Shown: positions 52,021 to 62,097, counted from the stretch's first letter. The stretch is DNA of 64,000 nt from Paenibacillaceae bacterium (GCA_029256185.1 JAQSYI010000015.1:62001-126000), one strand, 5' to 3'. Numbers and translations are program-made. Notes: generated by a model not told the origin, from the letters alone.

Positions 52021-53114
52021 ATCAGGCTTCAATCGAACAGTTCGTCATGCGGTATCTGGAGACGACAGGCTGTCACATCGCCGAGAGAGGCGAGGGGCAT
52101 GTGACTGTGAAGCTGTCTCCGGAGGCCGACAAGGATCTGATGAACCGGGCCTACTACTGGGGATTCGTAGAACGGACAGGGGCCGCTCCCGAGCCCATGA
52201 GCTTCACCTTCGTGTTCGACCAAGAGGCGTGGTCGAATTCTGGCCAGACGGGAGCAGGGCAGCCGCCGCGGCAACCGGGGAGCGCCGCGGGAACAAGTAC
52301 GTTGGCGCCTGCCCCGGGGGGCAATTCCTCATCGGATGTGGCTGGATCCGTGTTGAAGGGCAATGCTTCCCCGAGTGCAGCCGCAGCCGGTGAAGCTTCA
52401 ACAACGGGTGTGGCACTCCCTACGGCAGACAGCATTCTGGGGCGCTACTTTGGCGCAACTCCCACTGTCTACAGCGGCTACGGCCGCATCCCCAATGATG
52501 TGATGACTTTCGGAAGCAGGCGGCTGGAGCAGCTGTTCGGCGTTGTTCAGACCCGGGGGCGCTTCATCCGCATGTTCGAGCAGCCCGATCCGGCCAGACA
52601 GAACCCCTATGCTTCACTGGGCTATTCCACCTGGCTGTGCGTGAACTACAAGCTGGAATTCGTCTGCGACATGAAGCGTGACGAGCTGCACTCGCTGGGC
52701 ATCAATCTGGCTACGGGGATGATTGCCGAAGGGTTCTTCGAGCGGATCAAACGCCGCAGCCTGACACCGCAGATCCCCCCCAATGTCCATCTGGAGCCTA
52801 CCTCCATCCGCCTGGAGCAGGCAGTGGCCATTCTGGAGAATCATCTGGAGACTATGGTCAAAACCTATGACCACACCTGGTCGGAGGAGGCCTGGAAGCG
52901 GCTCAAGGAGGAATGGAGCCGCATAGATGATTATTACGGCGAGCTCCTGCAATACGCGGAGCCTGCCCAGAAGAAGGAGATCGAGGAGCAATACCGCAGC
53001 CGTGAGCAGGAAATTGACTGGCAATACCGCCCCCGGATCCTTGTATCCGTCACCAATTGCGGTTTCTTTCACCTGGGTCAGGGCATACGGACAGCGATTG
53101 ACGCCAGTCGCTAA
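52017..53114 (+). CDS. yqhG: YqhG-family protein
   Basis: The protein is 365 residues; GTG at 52017 overlaps the stop of the helicase gene. The N-terminus (FVMRYLETTGCHI, YYWGFVERTGA, SFTFVFD) matches YqhG. A ~75-residue Ala/Gly/Ser-rich insert (about residues 75-140) is not usual for the family and separates two halves. The helicase-YqhG pairing is conserved in Bacilli, but the molecular function is unknown. Confidence 0.8.
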   Translation: MNQASIEQFVMRYLETTGCHIAERGEGHVTVKLSPEADKDLMNRAYYWGFVERTGAAPEPMSFTFVFDQEAWSNSGQTGAGQPPRQPGSAAGTSTLAPAPGGNSSSDVAGSVLKGNASPSAAAAGEASTTGVALPTADSILGRYFGATPTVYSGYGRIPNDVMTFGSRRLEQLFGVVQTRGRFIRMFEQPDPARQNPYASLGYSTWLCVNYKLEFVCDMKRDELHSLGINLATGMIAEGFFERIKRRSLTPQIPPNVHLEPTSIRLEQAVAILENHLETMVKTYDHTWSEEAWKRLKEEWSRIDDYYGELLQYAEPAQKKEIEEQYRSREQEIDWQYRPRILVSVTNCGFFHLGQGIRTAIDASR

Positions 53115-53255
53115 ATGTTCTCAAAAAAAACGGCAAAACTACCATCACAATGAAACAAACTTTTTGCTAGCTTTGCTCTACACTGATAGTACACAAAAAC
53201 CTCCAACCGGCAACTCTGATTCTAACCTGCAAGCCTGTGAAAGAGACGGTGAAGC

Positions 53256-54392
53256 ATGAAAACCTGGAAGCTCGCAACGGGAGCATTCATAATAGGCTGC
53301 ACGGCCTTGCTGCTTTCTCCCCTTACTGCAACAGCCCTTAATCCCAAGCTGCCGGATAACGGACAGGCAGCATTGTCCAGCCTGGATCAACCGGTCCATC
53401 ACGAGATGCTGGCCGCTGGCACTGCTCTTGCCGCCGATGCCCGTCAATCTGCTGCGGCAACTCCGCCAGGGCCGGAGGCCGCACCAGAGCCTCTGCAAGC
53501 CGGCCAACGGCCAAATACTCCCGAACCGGACACCCAAAAGGCGGAAACAAGCCTGATGCAGCAACATCCGGAACCGTCCTCAGGCGATGATGCCGGCACC
53601 CCTGCATTGGAGCAGCAGATCAAGCAATGGGCCACTTCCCTCTCCAAGGAACCTGGCTTCGAGGCCTGGTCCGCGGCAACCTGGAGCGTCTACCCGCTGG
53701 GTCCCGGCACGCACAGCTGGATGATCCTGCTGCAGGGCAACGGGCAAGAAATCGGCTATATGATCATAGCCTCCACCAAGGAGCATACTTATAAACTGAT
53801 GGAATACGGCCTGGGTCCCAATCCGTTGTTCAGCATGAATACGCTGTACCAAAGCTTGGTGCAGCGTGCACTCATTCCCGATACTATACCTTACGAATCA
53901 TTTGCTCAAGAACCGTCCATGAAGCTTACCCGCTGGTATATCCTGCCGCTTCAGGCCGTATGGGAGGTGCAGCAGGGCACGACCACCTTATACTTGGATG
54001 CCAAAACAGGCGAGGAGCTTCCCGATATCGGAAGTTGGCTCACCGGTACCAAGGAGATACAGCAGGTTCTGTCCCAGTATCCGTTGTCCTCCGGTGTGAT
54101 TTCCGAATCCCAGACCCGTGCGGACTTCGATCCGTTCATGAAGACTACCTGGTTAACTGAAACTCCACTCGCACAGCTTACCTTCGCCCAATGGAAGAGC
54201 ACCGCCGCTCCAGAGCTGCACTTTACTTATCTGGGCAAATTATTCGGCGGCCGCGCCCTTTATCCGCTTGCTGTAAGCGGCTATCATCTCTGGGATACGG
54301 ATTGCTCCTTCCTGCGGCTGGAGCATGAGGGCTCCCGATTTGTACCTTACATGGATGCCCTTCTTGCAGGGGAGTTATTTTCCGGTTCCTGA
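53256..54392 (+). CDS. Secreted protein of unknown function
   Basis: The protein is 378 residues with a signal peptide (about 1-27). An Ala/Pro/Glu-rich low-complexity part to about residue 120 is followed by a soluble alpha/beta domain with many Trp and Tyr residues. I do not recognise the family. The downstream hairpin terminator supports a single-gene unit. Confidence 0.65.
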   Translation: MKTWKLATGAFIIGCTALLLSPLTATALNPKLPDNGQAALSSLDQPVHHEMLAAGTALAADARQSAAATPPGPEAAPEPLQAGQRPNTPEPDTQKAETSLMQQHPEPSSGDDAGTPALEQQIKQWATSLSKEPGFEAWSAATWSVYPLGPGTHSWMILLQGNGQEIGYMIIASTKEHTYKLMEYGLGPNPLFSMNTLYQSLVQRALIPDTIPYESFAQEPSMKLTRWYILPLQAVWEVQQGTTTLYLDAKTGEELPDIGSWLTGTKEIQQVLSQYPLSSGVISESQTRADFDPFMKTTWLTETPLAQLTFAQWKSTAAPELHFTYLGKLFGGRALYPLAVSGYHLWDTDCSFLRLEHEGSRFVPYMDALLAGELFSGS

Positions 54393-54417
54393 TATTTTCT
54401 CCTCCTTCCTATATACG

Positions 54418-54466
54418 AAAAGCTGCGTACAGCATGATGTCCGCCATCATCCCTGCAGCAGCTTTT
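54418..54466. terminator. Terminator between convergent genes
   Basis: AAAAGCTGC, CAG and ATGATG pair with CATCAT, CTG and GCAGCTTTT. It serves the secreted-protein gene and the convergent YqzE-like gene. Confidence 0.75.
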
Positions 54467-54702
54467 CACTTGCCATCCGCCCTCGATTTTCTCCATGAGG
54501 CCAGGATGGTTTTTTTCTGCCTGTACCATAGACCAAGCGAGAACGGCAACATGCCGAACCAACGGTAAGACCAGTGCAGCTCTCTTTTTTTGATGCGCCG
54601 CTCCTGGCGGTATTGCCTGCGGATGTCCTTGGGCATATCAATGTAAGTTACCGCACGTTCGGTAATATATTTGACCAGATCATCGCCTTTGATTTTAGCC
54701 AT
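54466..54702 (-). CDS. yqzE: YqzE-like small protein
   Basis: About 78 residues from ATG 54702 (MAKIKGDDLVKYITERAV); AGGAG lies only two bases before this ATG, so a start further upstream (up to 54768) is possible. It matches YqzE: a DLVKYITERAVTYIDMPK helix, a very basic middle, then RWFGMLPFSLGLW, a membrane-associated helix. In Bacillus, YqzE is next to the comG operon, but no comG gene is seen here. Confidence 0.7.
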   Translation of the reverse strand: MAKIKGDDLVKYITERAVTYIDMPKDIRRQYRQERRIKKRELHWSYRWFGMLPFSLGLWYRQKKTILASWRKSRADGK

Positions 54703-54822
54703 TTCTCCTGATGCACCCCGAATCTCGCTGTCGCTATGCGAAAAATGTTCTTTATTCATTTTTTCCATATCGCGGCTGATTTAAACGAGGTAGACTAAAG
54801 AGGGACGGCAACGCGCTGCCTC

Positions 54823-54909
54823 GGTTACAGATACTCAAAACTTAGCGGATGCTTACGAAGCCAGTTTTTCGCTGTAACCGCTCTGCTTGGTTACAGATAC
54901 TCAAAACTT
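54823..54909 (+). repeat. 21-bp direct repeat upstream of the GNAT gene
   Basis: GGTTACAGATACTCAAAACT plus T occurs at 54823-54843 and 54889-54909, period 66 bases. Both copies are followed within a few bases by GCGGAT. The second lies next to the GNAT start. Confidence 0.8.
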
Positions 54910-54925
54910 TTAGGAGCGGATCAAC

Positions 54926-55801
54926 TTGCAGTTTATATCGGATTACAAGAGTGAGACTACGCTTAGGCTGGGCTTCAACAGCTTGGCGCAGCGGGTGTTC
55001 GGGATCGATTTCGAGCAATGGTACCAGTTGGGGTGCTGGAATGACGACTATATCTGCTATTCCTTTGCAGACGGGGAGCGGATTGTCGCCAATGTATCCA
55101 TTAATAAGATGAAACTGCTTTTGGATGGGCGCATCTGCCATGCTTTGCAGCTTGCCACCGTCATGACCGATCCGGAGTACCGCAACCGCGGGCTGTGCCG
55201 GAAGCTTCTGGAAACGGCGTTGGCCCATCATGAGAGCGCCCATGAATTCACCTACCTGTACGCCAATGCCAGTGTGCAGGATTATTATCCCCGGTTCGGT
55301 TTTGCGCAGAAGCGCTTGACCCGGATTACGGCGAAGGCTGAAACTGCAGGTTTCATGCGGCATCCCGTGCGCCAGCTGGACATAAGAAATCCAAGAGACT
55401 GGGAATTAATCAGGAAGCTGACAGCGGAGCGGACAGCCCCCTCCAGCCGCTGCGCCGTCTTGAATGGAGACAACATATTTGCTTGGTATTGCTTAAATGA
55501 ATTTCCGCAGGAGCTCTATTATCTCGAGGATCAAGAAATTCTGGTGGTTTGCAGAAAGACGGGAGATACTCTGCTGCTCCTGGATGTGGTAAGCCGCCGC
55601 GGCGTGGGGATCAGCGATTTTATCGGTTCTTTTGCAGAGGGAGATCAGGTGCATATAGAGTTTGATTTTACCCCGGGCTTTGCGGATATCGTCCCTGTGG
55701 CAGAAACCCTGGAGCTTAGGCAGACGGATCTCTTTTTCATGAAGCCGTCCTCCGCACTGCTGCCGGAGGGATGCCGATTGCCCCTGACAGCCCGTACGTA
55801 G
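54926..55801 (+). CDS. Two-domain GNAT acetyltransferase
   Basis: The protein is 291 residues; TTG 54926 follows AGGAGCGG. N-terminal GNAT domain: LATVMTDPEYRNRGLCRKLLETAL is the acetyl-CoA loop, YANASVQDYYPRFGF the later part. The C-terminal half is a second alpha/beta domain with EFPQELYYLEDQEILVVC. Substrate is unknown. The gene is preceded by the direct repeat and is convergent to argS. Confidence 0.8.
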   Translation: MQFISDYKSETTLRLGFNSLAQRVFGIDFEQWYQLGCWNDDYICYSFADGERIVANVSINKMKLLLDGRICHALQLATVMTDPEYRNRGLCRKLLETALAHHESAHEFTYLYANASVQDYYPRFGFAQKRLTRITAKAETAGFMRHPVRQLDIRNPRDWELIRKLTAERTAPSSRCAVLNGDNIFAWYCLNEFPQELYYLEDQEILVVCRKTGDTLLLLDVVSRRGVGISDFIGSFAEGDQVHIEFDFTPGFADIVPVAETLELRQTDLFFMKPSSALLPEGCRLPLTART

Positions 55802-55842
55802 ATTAATTTTCCACTCCTGCACTTAACCGGGGTTCACCGCAA

Positions 55843-55880
55843 ATAAACCATCCCTCCCATAACCGGGAAGGATGGTTTAT
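55843..55880. terminator. Bidirectional terminator between GNAT gene and argS
   Basis: ATAAACCATCC and TCCC pair with GGGA and GGATGGTTTAT. Confidence 0.8.
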
Positions 55881-55890
55881 CCGCTTTGAC

Positions 55891-57609
55891 TCAAATTTGT
55901 TCCGGTGACTCCAGACCAATCAGCTTCAACCCGTTGCGCAGCGTGATCTGCACCGACTTGACCAGAGCCAGCCGGGCTTGACGAACCGCCTGGTCCTCCA
56001 CCAGAATCGGACATTCGTGATAGAAGCGGTTGAACGCCTGGGCCAGGTCCACCAGATAACGGCTGACAATGGACGGCTCCAGCTTCCACATGGCTTGCTG
56101 GACCTGTTCGCCGAACACGTACAATTCCTTAAGCGCCAGCTGCGCTTCCATATTGGTCAGCAGGCTTGCATCGACGGGACCATCGAGAGCAAGCTCAATA
56201 CTGCTGCTCCCCCCGTTGGCCTTGCGCAGCACACTGCATGCCCGGGCATGGGTATATTGCACATAAGGGCCGGTTTCCCCGTCGAAATTAAGCGCATCCT
56301 CCCAGGAGAAGACCACATCCTTGATCCGGTTGGTGGATAAGTCGTTAAATACAATCGCCCCCACGCCTACCTGGCGCGCCACCTCATCCTTGTTGGGCAT
56401 ACTCGGATTCTTCGCCTCAATAATCTCCCGCACCCGCTCCACGGAACGGGTCAAGAGCTCATCCAGCATCACCACATTGCCCTTGCGCGTAGACAGCTTG
56501 GCTCCTTCCAGACTGACCTGGCCAAAAGGCACATGGATCATGTTCTTGGACCACTCATAGCCCATCAATTCCACAATCTTGAACAACTGGTTGAAGTGAA
56601 GGCTCTGCGCCGCTCCGGTGACATACAGACATTTATGAAAATCATAGGTTTGCTGCCGGTATATGGCCGCCGCCACGTCCCGGGTATGATACAAGGTGGC
56701 TCCGTCCTTCTTGATCATCAGCGCGGGAGGCATGTTATACTCCTCCAGGCGGACCAGGAGCGCGCCGTCATCCTCCTCCAGCATGCCCTTCTCCTTCAAT
56801 TCACGGACCGGCTCATCCATCTTGTCGTTGTAGAAGCTCTCGCCTGCATAAGAATCGAAGCTGATGCCAAGCAGACTGTAGATTTTGTTGAACTCCTTCA
56901 GACTGATATCCACGAACCAGCGCCACAGCCGATGGGCTTCGGCATCATTGCGCTCCAGCTTCACAAACCAGGAGCGGGCCTCCTCCTCCATCTCCGGCTT
57001 CTGCTCCGCCTCATCATGGAACTTCACATACAGGCGGAGCAGCTCAAGAATCCCGCCTTCTTCCACCGCACGCTCCTCACCCCAGTTCTGGTAAGCCACA
57101 ATGAGCTTGCCGAACTGCGTTCCCCAGTCTCCGAGATGGTTTACACCCACACAGGTAAAACCGAGAAACTGGTGAATCTGGTACAAGGCATTACCGATCA
57201 TGGTGGAGCGGAGATGCCCGACGTGAAACGGCTTGGCAATATTGGGAGACGAGAAGTCAATCACGACGGTCTTACCTTGGCCCATGTCGGCGGAGCCGTA
57301 ACGTTCCCGCTCCTGAAGAATAGCTTCTACCAATGCGGCGGCGAACACCTGCTTGTCCAAATACACATTCACATAACCGGAGACCGAGTCCACCCGGGCG
57401 AACGGCTCGGATACTCCCAGCTTTTCCTTGATCTCATCGGCAATCGCTTGGGGAGATTTGCGCAGCGCCTTGGAGAGCTTGAAGCAAGGCAGCGAGAAAT
57501 CCCCCATCTCCGGATTAGGCGGATATTCAATCAGGTCCTTCAGCATACCGGCATCCAGGCCGTTAACGGCGGCAATCTGCCGGGCCAGTTCTTCCTTGTA
57601 GTTAACCAT
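55891..57609 (-). CDS. argS: Arginyl-tRNA synthetase
   Basis: The protein is 572 residues. ATG 57609 follows AAAGGAAG. The class I HIGH motif is in PFHVGHLRSTMIG (about residue 110-120), the KMSKS equivalent in AKLSTRKGN (about 345). The C-terminal anticodon-binding helical domain ends in GLKLIGLESPE. It charges tRNA-Arg. A long open frame on the other strand at 56533-57681 is a shadow of this GC-rich gene. Confidence 0.95.
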   Translation of the reverse strand: MVNYKEELARQIAAVNGLDAGMLKDLIEYPPNPEMGDFSLPCFKLSKALRKSPQAIADEIKEKLGVSEPFARVDSVSGYVNVYLDKQVFAAALVEAILQERERYGSADMGQGKTVVIDFSSPNIAKPFHVGHLRSTMIGNALYQIHQFLGFTCVGVNHLGDWGTQFGKLIVAYQNWGEERAVEEGGILELLRLYVKFHDEAEQKPEMEEEARSWFVKLERNDAEAHRLWRWFVDISLKEFNKIYSLLGISFDSYAGESFYNDKMDEPVRELKEKGMLEEDDGALLVRLEEYNMPPALMIKKDGATLYHTRDVAAAIYRQQTYDFHKCLYVTGAAQSLHFNQLFKIVELMGYEWSKNMIHVPFGQVSLEGAKLSTRKGNVVMLDELLTRSVERVREIIEAKNPSMPNKDEVARQVGVGAIVFNDLSTNRIKDVVFSWEDALNFDGETGPYVQYTHARACSVLRKANGGSSSIELALDGPVDASLLTNMEAQLALKELYVFGEQVQQAMWKLEPSIVSRYLVDLAQAFNRFYHECPILVEDQAVRQARLALVKSVQITLRNGLKLIGLESPEQI

Positions 57610-57636
57610 GGATATCTTCCTTTCATACCAACAGAA

Positions 57637-57655
57637 GCACCCCGGTCTGGGGTGC
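57637..57655 (-). promoter_or_regulatory. Leader hairpin upstream of argS
   Basis: GCACCCC pairs with GGGGTGC around five bases, 28 bases upstream of the argS start; on the minus strand TTCTGTT follows. It may be a small attenuator or a 5'-UTR stabiliser. No T-box structure is recognised. Confidence 0.4.
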
Positions 57656-57783
57656 CCTGGAATAATAAGCATGAGTATTAATTGGTTTGAACACTTCTGA
57701 AGCATAATTATACAATATGCCGGGTTTTATGGCAAACTTAAACTTTTGCCCGATTGCCGCCGCTCCCCGGTTCGCCCCGTTAT

Positions 57784-58626
57784 TTATTCAATCGCACTGT
57801 TCACAGGTGTCATATGCATGGTGGCTTCCGGATCGATCTTCTCTATGATCTGCATGACTGCGTCCCCCTGAGTCTTGGGAACCGTAAAAAAAAGGCTGTT
57901 AGGCTGAACACCCTCAAAGTTGGGGGTATAAAAATCAATGCCGGGAGTGCTGCTTATGGCCTGCTTGACGGCCTCGGGGCGGCAGGTTTGAATCCAGACA
58001 GCCTTGTACCGGTAAAGCCGGTTGATGGTCCGTTTGGTCGCCACCATGGCAATGGCATAGGTGACCACGGAATAGAGAGCCTGGTCCCAGCCGAAGATGA
58101 ACCCGGCCAGCCCAAGCAGAGAGAGATTGATCAGCATGATGATCTCATCGATGGTAAGAGGAACGCGCTTGCGGAGCAAAATGGCCGCATCCCGGAATCC
58201 GTCCAGCGGGCCGGTATAGAAGAGCACCATGCCTACGCCGACTCCAAGCAGCACGCCCCCTCCCAGGGCCGCAAGCGGCGGGTCTTCCACCAGAGGCGGG
58301 AACGGGTGCAGGATGAGAGTAATGCCGGTAAGGAGAAGAAAGCCGAAGGCAGTCAGGAAGAAGCGCTGCCGCTCCTTGGACACGCTGGTATACAATACAT
58401 AAGGAAGGTTCAGGAAGAACAGGATCAGACCCATTTGCATTTCTGTGACATGGGACAGCAGGCTGGATAATCCATGCACTCCACCGGGTATAATCTTGTT
58501 CGGGGTAAGGAACATCTCCAGACCAAAGGCAGCCAGGAATGCTCCTATACCCACATACACCACGCGCCTCCATACGGGAAGCAGGTTCCGTTGACCTTCA
58601 CCCTTCTTGTCCGATGCTGGAAGCAT
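57784..58626 (-). CDS. YitT-family membrane protein
   Basis: The protein is 280 residues. Five or six hydrophobic segments with TPNKIIPGGVHGLSSLL, then NLPYVLY, and GPLDGFRDAAILLRKR. A C-terminal DUF2179 domain reads YRYKAVWIQTCRPEAVKQAI. YitT/DUF161-DUF2179 proteins are common in Bacilli; their transport function is unclear. The gene is leftward, upstream of the repeat field. Confidence 0.85.
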   Translation of the reverse strand: MLPASDKKGEGQRNLLPVWRRVVYVGIGAFLAAFGLEMFLTPNKIIPGGVHGLSSLLSHVTEMQMGLILFFLNLPYVLYTSVSKERQRFFLTAFGFLLLTGITLILHPFPPLVEDPPLAALGGGVLLGVGVGMVLFYTGPLDGFRDAAILLRKRVPLTIDEIIMLINLSLLGLAGFIFGWDQALYSVVTYAIAMVATKRTINRLYRYKAVWIQTCRPEAVKQAISSTPGIDFYTPNFEGVQPNSLFFTVPKTQGDAVMQIIEKIDPEATMHMTPVNSAIE

Positions 58627-59076
58627 GGCTTTTTTTGCCCCCTCTCTCCAACTTGAAGAAGAACTGATTGAAGAAGAACTGATTCGTCAGCTTGCACATT
58701 GCTTTGGATTCCTTGGTCATATGCGGGGTTAAAATGGCGGACTCGACACGGAAAACGATGGCCGGACCGAAGCCGAAGAAGAAATGCATGCAGAGGGACC
58801 GGTTCATCAGGGGAACCAGCTTCTTTCCGGTCCCGGGAAGGCCCGATTCCTGAGGGTGGACATATTGTACCTCCTTCATGGCGTCAAGATGAACAGAACC
58901 GTATCTCTATTAAAAATATACCTAATCAAATTGTATATCCCTCATGATAATTGTATCCAAACGTATACAACAAATCAAGGTTTTCAGGAAACGCTAATAA
59001 CTGTCAGAAAAAGTCGCTCCGATGGTTAGGTTTGTAAAGTGTGATACGACCCCGTCCCCCTTAGCCCTTTAACTCC

Positions 59077-59177
59077 TTGCTCGTTATGTTCCTTTGCTCG
59101 TTATGTTCCTTTGCTCGTTTGCTCGTTTGCTCGTTTGCTCCTTATGCTCGTTTGTTCGTTTGCTCCTTATGCTCGTT
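59077..59177. repeat. Short tandem GCTCGTT/GCTCCTTAT repeats
   Basis: Repeated units of TTGCTCGTT, with ATGTTCC and GCTCCTTAT variants, fill about 100 bases. They look like a slipped microsatellite with mixed 8- and 16-base periods. Confidence 0.75.
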
Positions 59178-59184
59178 AAGAGCT

Positions 59185-59327
59185 TAACGGAAATTTTTTC
59201 CGTTATTATCTAGATAACCTCAGAAAAGAGCTCTATTTCTTCCACTCAATAGGGTTAACGGAAATTTTTTTCGTTATTTTCTCCATTTTACCGGCTAAAC
59301 ACCTTTTAAAGGAAATTTTTTCCGTTA
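59185..59327. repeat. Three copies of a 21-bp palindrome
   Basis: TAACGGAAATTTTTTCCGTT plus A at 59185-59205, a one-base variant at 59256-59276, and TAAAGG...TTA at 59307-59327. Arms are TAACGGAAA and TTTCCGTTA. These are REP-like hairpins on either strand with T-runs inside. Confidence 0.8.
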
Positions 59328-59396
59328 TGCTATTCTCGGATCTCCACACGTCTGAAGCTCTCCCTGCACCAACTCCAACTTAGACGCTTTCGGCCT

Positions 59397-59614
59397 GCAA
59401 GCGAGGTGTAAGTGGTATGTAAACGGGATGCGAGGGACTTGCAAGCGGGAGGTAAGTGGTAATGTAAACGGGGTGCGAGGGACTTGTATCGGAGGGCATG
59501 TGGTATGTAAACGGGGGGCAAGAGACTTGCAAGCGAGAGGTAAGTGGTATGTAAACGGGGTGCGAGGGACTTGTATGCGGGGGGCATGTGGTGTGTAAGA
59601 GGTGTGATAGCAGG
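59397..59614. repeat. Five-unit tandem repeat of about 44 bp
   Basis: Units start at 59397, 59441, 59486, 59529 and 59573 (lengths 44, 45, 43, 44, and an incomplete last). Each carries AAGTGGTATGTAAACGGG or a variant and ends in GGGACTT or GAGACTT. The first, second and fourth begin GCAAGCG, the third and fifth GTAT: a two-type mix. No spacer-unique sequence, so it is not CRISPR. Confidence 0.85.
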
Positions 59615-59733
59615 ATAAAAGGCAAAGTTCTTCTATGTGGCACGCCGTACCAAAAAACGCCCGCGCGGTCTCGGACGTTTGTACATGATTTTAACCGTTG
59701 CCTCTCTGCCAGTTCCTGTCCGATCCTGTGAAC

Positions 59734-62097
59734 TCAGGCTGCCGCGTCTGCCGCCCTTTCCGCAGAACCGCCGCGTCCCCGGGTCAGGCTGTTCACCTGC
59801 ACGACGCCCTTCAGCTTCAACCGCTTCAGCCGCAGGGAGTTGAGCAGCACGGAAATAGAGCTTAGCGCCATGGCACTGGCGGCCACCACAGGATTCAGAT
59901 TGCCTGTTGCCGCCAGGGGAATGGCCAGCAGATTATAGATGAATGCCCAGAACAGATTTTCCTTGATGATCAGCATGGTTTTGGCAGACAGACGGATGGC
60001 TGCGGGAATCGCCGGGAGATCGTCCTTCAACAGCACAATATCTCCCGTCTCTACAGCCACATCCGTGCCTGAGCCAATAGCAATGCCCACATCAGCTGCT
60101 GCCAGCGCCGGCGCGTCGTTGATTCCGTCTCCCACCATGGCTACCACCTTGCCGCGTTCCTTAAGACGGACAATCTCCTCCGCCTTGCGGTCAGGCAGAA
60201 CCTCTGCAATCACCCGGCCGATACCCAACTGCGCCGCAACCGCCTCGGCAGTCTGCCTATTGTCACCGGTGAGCATGCAGATCTGAAGCCCCAGCTTCCG
60301 CAGCTCCGACACAGCCTCCTGCGCCCCTTCCCTGAGCTGATCCGCCAAGGCGATCACCGCAGCCGGTGACCCATTGATGGCGATATACACCGTGGTTTTG
60401 CCGGTTCCGTTCAAAAGCTCTGCCGACAGCGGCATTGCCGCTCCCGTGTCTACCCCATGCTCCTCCAGCAGCAGAGCCGATCCGGCCAGCAGCTCATAAC
60501 CGTTGACGACAGCGCGGATTCCTTTGCCGGGATGCTCCTGAAATTCCTCGGGATCGGGAATACCCTGAGAAAATGCAGCCAGGCCGGCTTCATAGACAGC
60601 CTGGCCCAAGGGATGGCCGGAGCGCTTCTCAGCCGCCGCCGCGAGGAACAAAATCCCGTCGCGTCCTAACTCCTCGCCCCGGGTACCAACCGGGAGCAGA
60701 TCGGTCATCTGCGGCTTCCCCGTGGTCAGGGTTCCGGTTTTGTCCAGCACCACTGTGGTGATTTTGCCTGCCCGCTCCAGCAGTTCTCCGTTCTTGATGA
60801 GAATGCCGTTCTGCGCCCCCTTGCCCATCCCCGCCATAATCGCTGTGGGCGTAGCCAAGCCCAACGCACAGGGGCAGGACACAACCAGAACCGCAAGCGC
60901 ATAGATGAGCGCGTCGCTTAAGAAAAATACGGAATGCTCATAGATGACCCAATACCAGATCCCGAAGGTAACCGCCGAAGCCAGCAAAACAAAGGGTACA
61001 AAATACCCGGCCACCCGGTCGGCGATTTTCTGGATGGGCGCCTTGCTGTTCTGGGCAGCTTCCGTCATATGGATGATTCTGGCCAGGAACGTTTCCGCCC
61101 CTACCTTGGCCGCTCTGAATTTGAATGTACCATGAAGGTTGATGGAGGCGCCGATTACCGTGTCTCCCTCCCCTTTCTCCACCGGAATGCTTTCTCCGGT
61201 CAGCATGGACTCGTCTACAGAGGAACGGCCTTCCGTAATGATGCCGTCAACGGGAATTTTGCCGCCGGGAGTGACCACGATCAGCTCATCCACCTGTACT
61301 TCCGATACCGGTATTTGAAGCTCCCCGCCCCCGCGGATCACCCTTGCTGTCTTTGCCTCGAGCTCCATCAGACTGCGGATTGCTTTGGAGGTTCTGCCCT
61401 TGGCTACCGCCTCCAGGTACTTGCCGAGCAAAATCAGCGTTATGATCACTGCCGATGCCTCAAAGTAGATATTGCGCATACCCGCAGTAATCAATTCTTC
61501 TTCAAATAAAGAGGTATAAACACTGTAGCCAAACGCAGCGCTTGTACCGATGACAACCAGCAGGTCCATGGTAGCCTTTCTGGCTTTGAGGGCATAGAAG
61601 GCGTTCTTGTAGAATTTATATCCGATAATAAACTGTACCGGTGCCGCCAATGCCATCTGCAGCTTCCAGTCATGGAGAAACAGTGTCTTCACCCGCAGCG
61701 TATTGAGCAACTCCGAGAATGCCGTAACCGTATCTTCTCCATATACCGCATCATGGCAGAAGCCAAGGCCGCCAAGGAGCATCGCGAAAAAAAGCGGCAG
61801 GCTCAACAGCACAGCCGCAAGCACCCGGTTGCGAAGCTTGACCAGTTCCCTCCGGCTTCCGTCTCGCTTATCCTTGGCGCCTTCTTTCGAATCCACCGAG
61901 AAACCCAAGGACTCGATGGTTTTGGCAATGGCCGGAAGCTCCAGCCGCTCCGGATCGTACGTCACAAGCGCCTTTTCCGTCGCATAGCTCACGGAAGCCT
62001 CCTGCACACCATCCAGCCTGCTTAATGCCGCTTCGATCGTTATCGAGCACAAAGTACAGGTCATGCCATAAATCCGCAACGAAGCAGTTGTTGCCAT
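59734..62097 (-). CDS. copA: Copper-translocating P1B-type ATPase
   Basis: The protein is 787 residues. One N-terminal heavy-metal-binding domain has [15 protein letters not shown] (CxxC). Eight membrane segments flank [13 protein letters not shown] (actuator), [13 protein letters not shown] (CPC ion site), DKTGTLT (phosphorylation), HPLGQAV and [10 protein letters not shown]. The enzyme exports Cu(I). ATG 62097 touches the TGA of the upstream TauE/cupredoxin gene, so the two form a copper-handling unit. Confidence 0.95.
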   Translation of the reverse strand: MATTASLRIYGMTCTLCSITIEAALSRLDGVQEASVSYATEKALVTYDPERLELPAIAKTIESLGFSVDSKEGAKDKRDGSRRELVKLRNRVLAAVLLSLPLFFAMLLGGLGFCHDAVYGEDTVTAFSELLNTLRVKTLFLHDWKLQMALAAPVQFIIGYKFYKNAFYALKARKATMDLLVVIGTSAAFGYSVYTSLFEEELITAGMRNIYFEASAVIITLILLGKYLEAVAKGRTSKAIRSLMELEAKTARVIRGGGELQIPVSEVQVDELIVVTPGGKIPVDGIITEGRSSVDESMLTGESIPVEKGEGDTVIGASINLHGTFKFRAAKVGAETFLARIIHMTEAAQNSKAPIQKIADRVAGYFVPFVLLASAVTFGIWYWVIYEHSVFFLSDALIYALAVLVVSCPCALGLATPTAIMAGMGKGAQNGILIKNGELLERAGKITTVVLDKTGTLTTGKPQMTDLLPVGTRGEELGRDGILFLAAAAEKRSGHPLGQAVYEAGLAAFSQGIPDPEEFQEHPGKGIRAVVNGYELLAGSALLLEEHGVDTGAAMPLSAELLNGTGKTTVYIAINGSPAAVIALADQLREGAQEAVSELRKLGLQICMLTGDNRQTAEAVAAQLGIGRVIAEVLPDRKAEEIVRLKERGKVVAMVGDGINDAPALAAADVGIAIGSGTDVAVETGDIVLLKDDLPAIPAAIRLSAKTMLIIKENLFWAFIYNLLAIPLAATGNLNPVVAASAMALSSISVLLNSLRLKRLKLKGVVQVNSLTRGRGGSAERAADAAA

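Larger units (their letters stand above)
58627..59733. other. 1.1-kb gene-free region with several repeat types
   Basis: No supported gene in this stretch. The first ~430 bases have short open frames, none with good evidence. From 59077 onward there are three kinds of repeat, listed separately. The region separates yitT and copA, which both read leftward. Confidence 0.6.

Noticed and set aside
56533..57681. Long open frame (382 codons) on the plus strand
   Set aside because: It is antisense to argS, which is certain from its HIGH and KMSKS-type motifs.
58598..58879. 93-codon frame on the minus strand upstream of yitT
   Set aside because: An AAGGAGG is present but lies inside the frame, and the text contains an internal repeat (QFFFNQFFF) from duplicated DNA; not convincing as a gene.
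59397..59614. CRISPR array
   Set aside because: The units are contiguous with no unique spacers and there are no cas genes nearby.
59330..59643. Open frames on the minus strand within the 44-bp repeats
   Set aside because: The peptides (LAPRLHTTYLSLAS-like repeats) are only the translation of the tandem DNA repeat, with no ribosome site.
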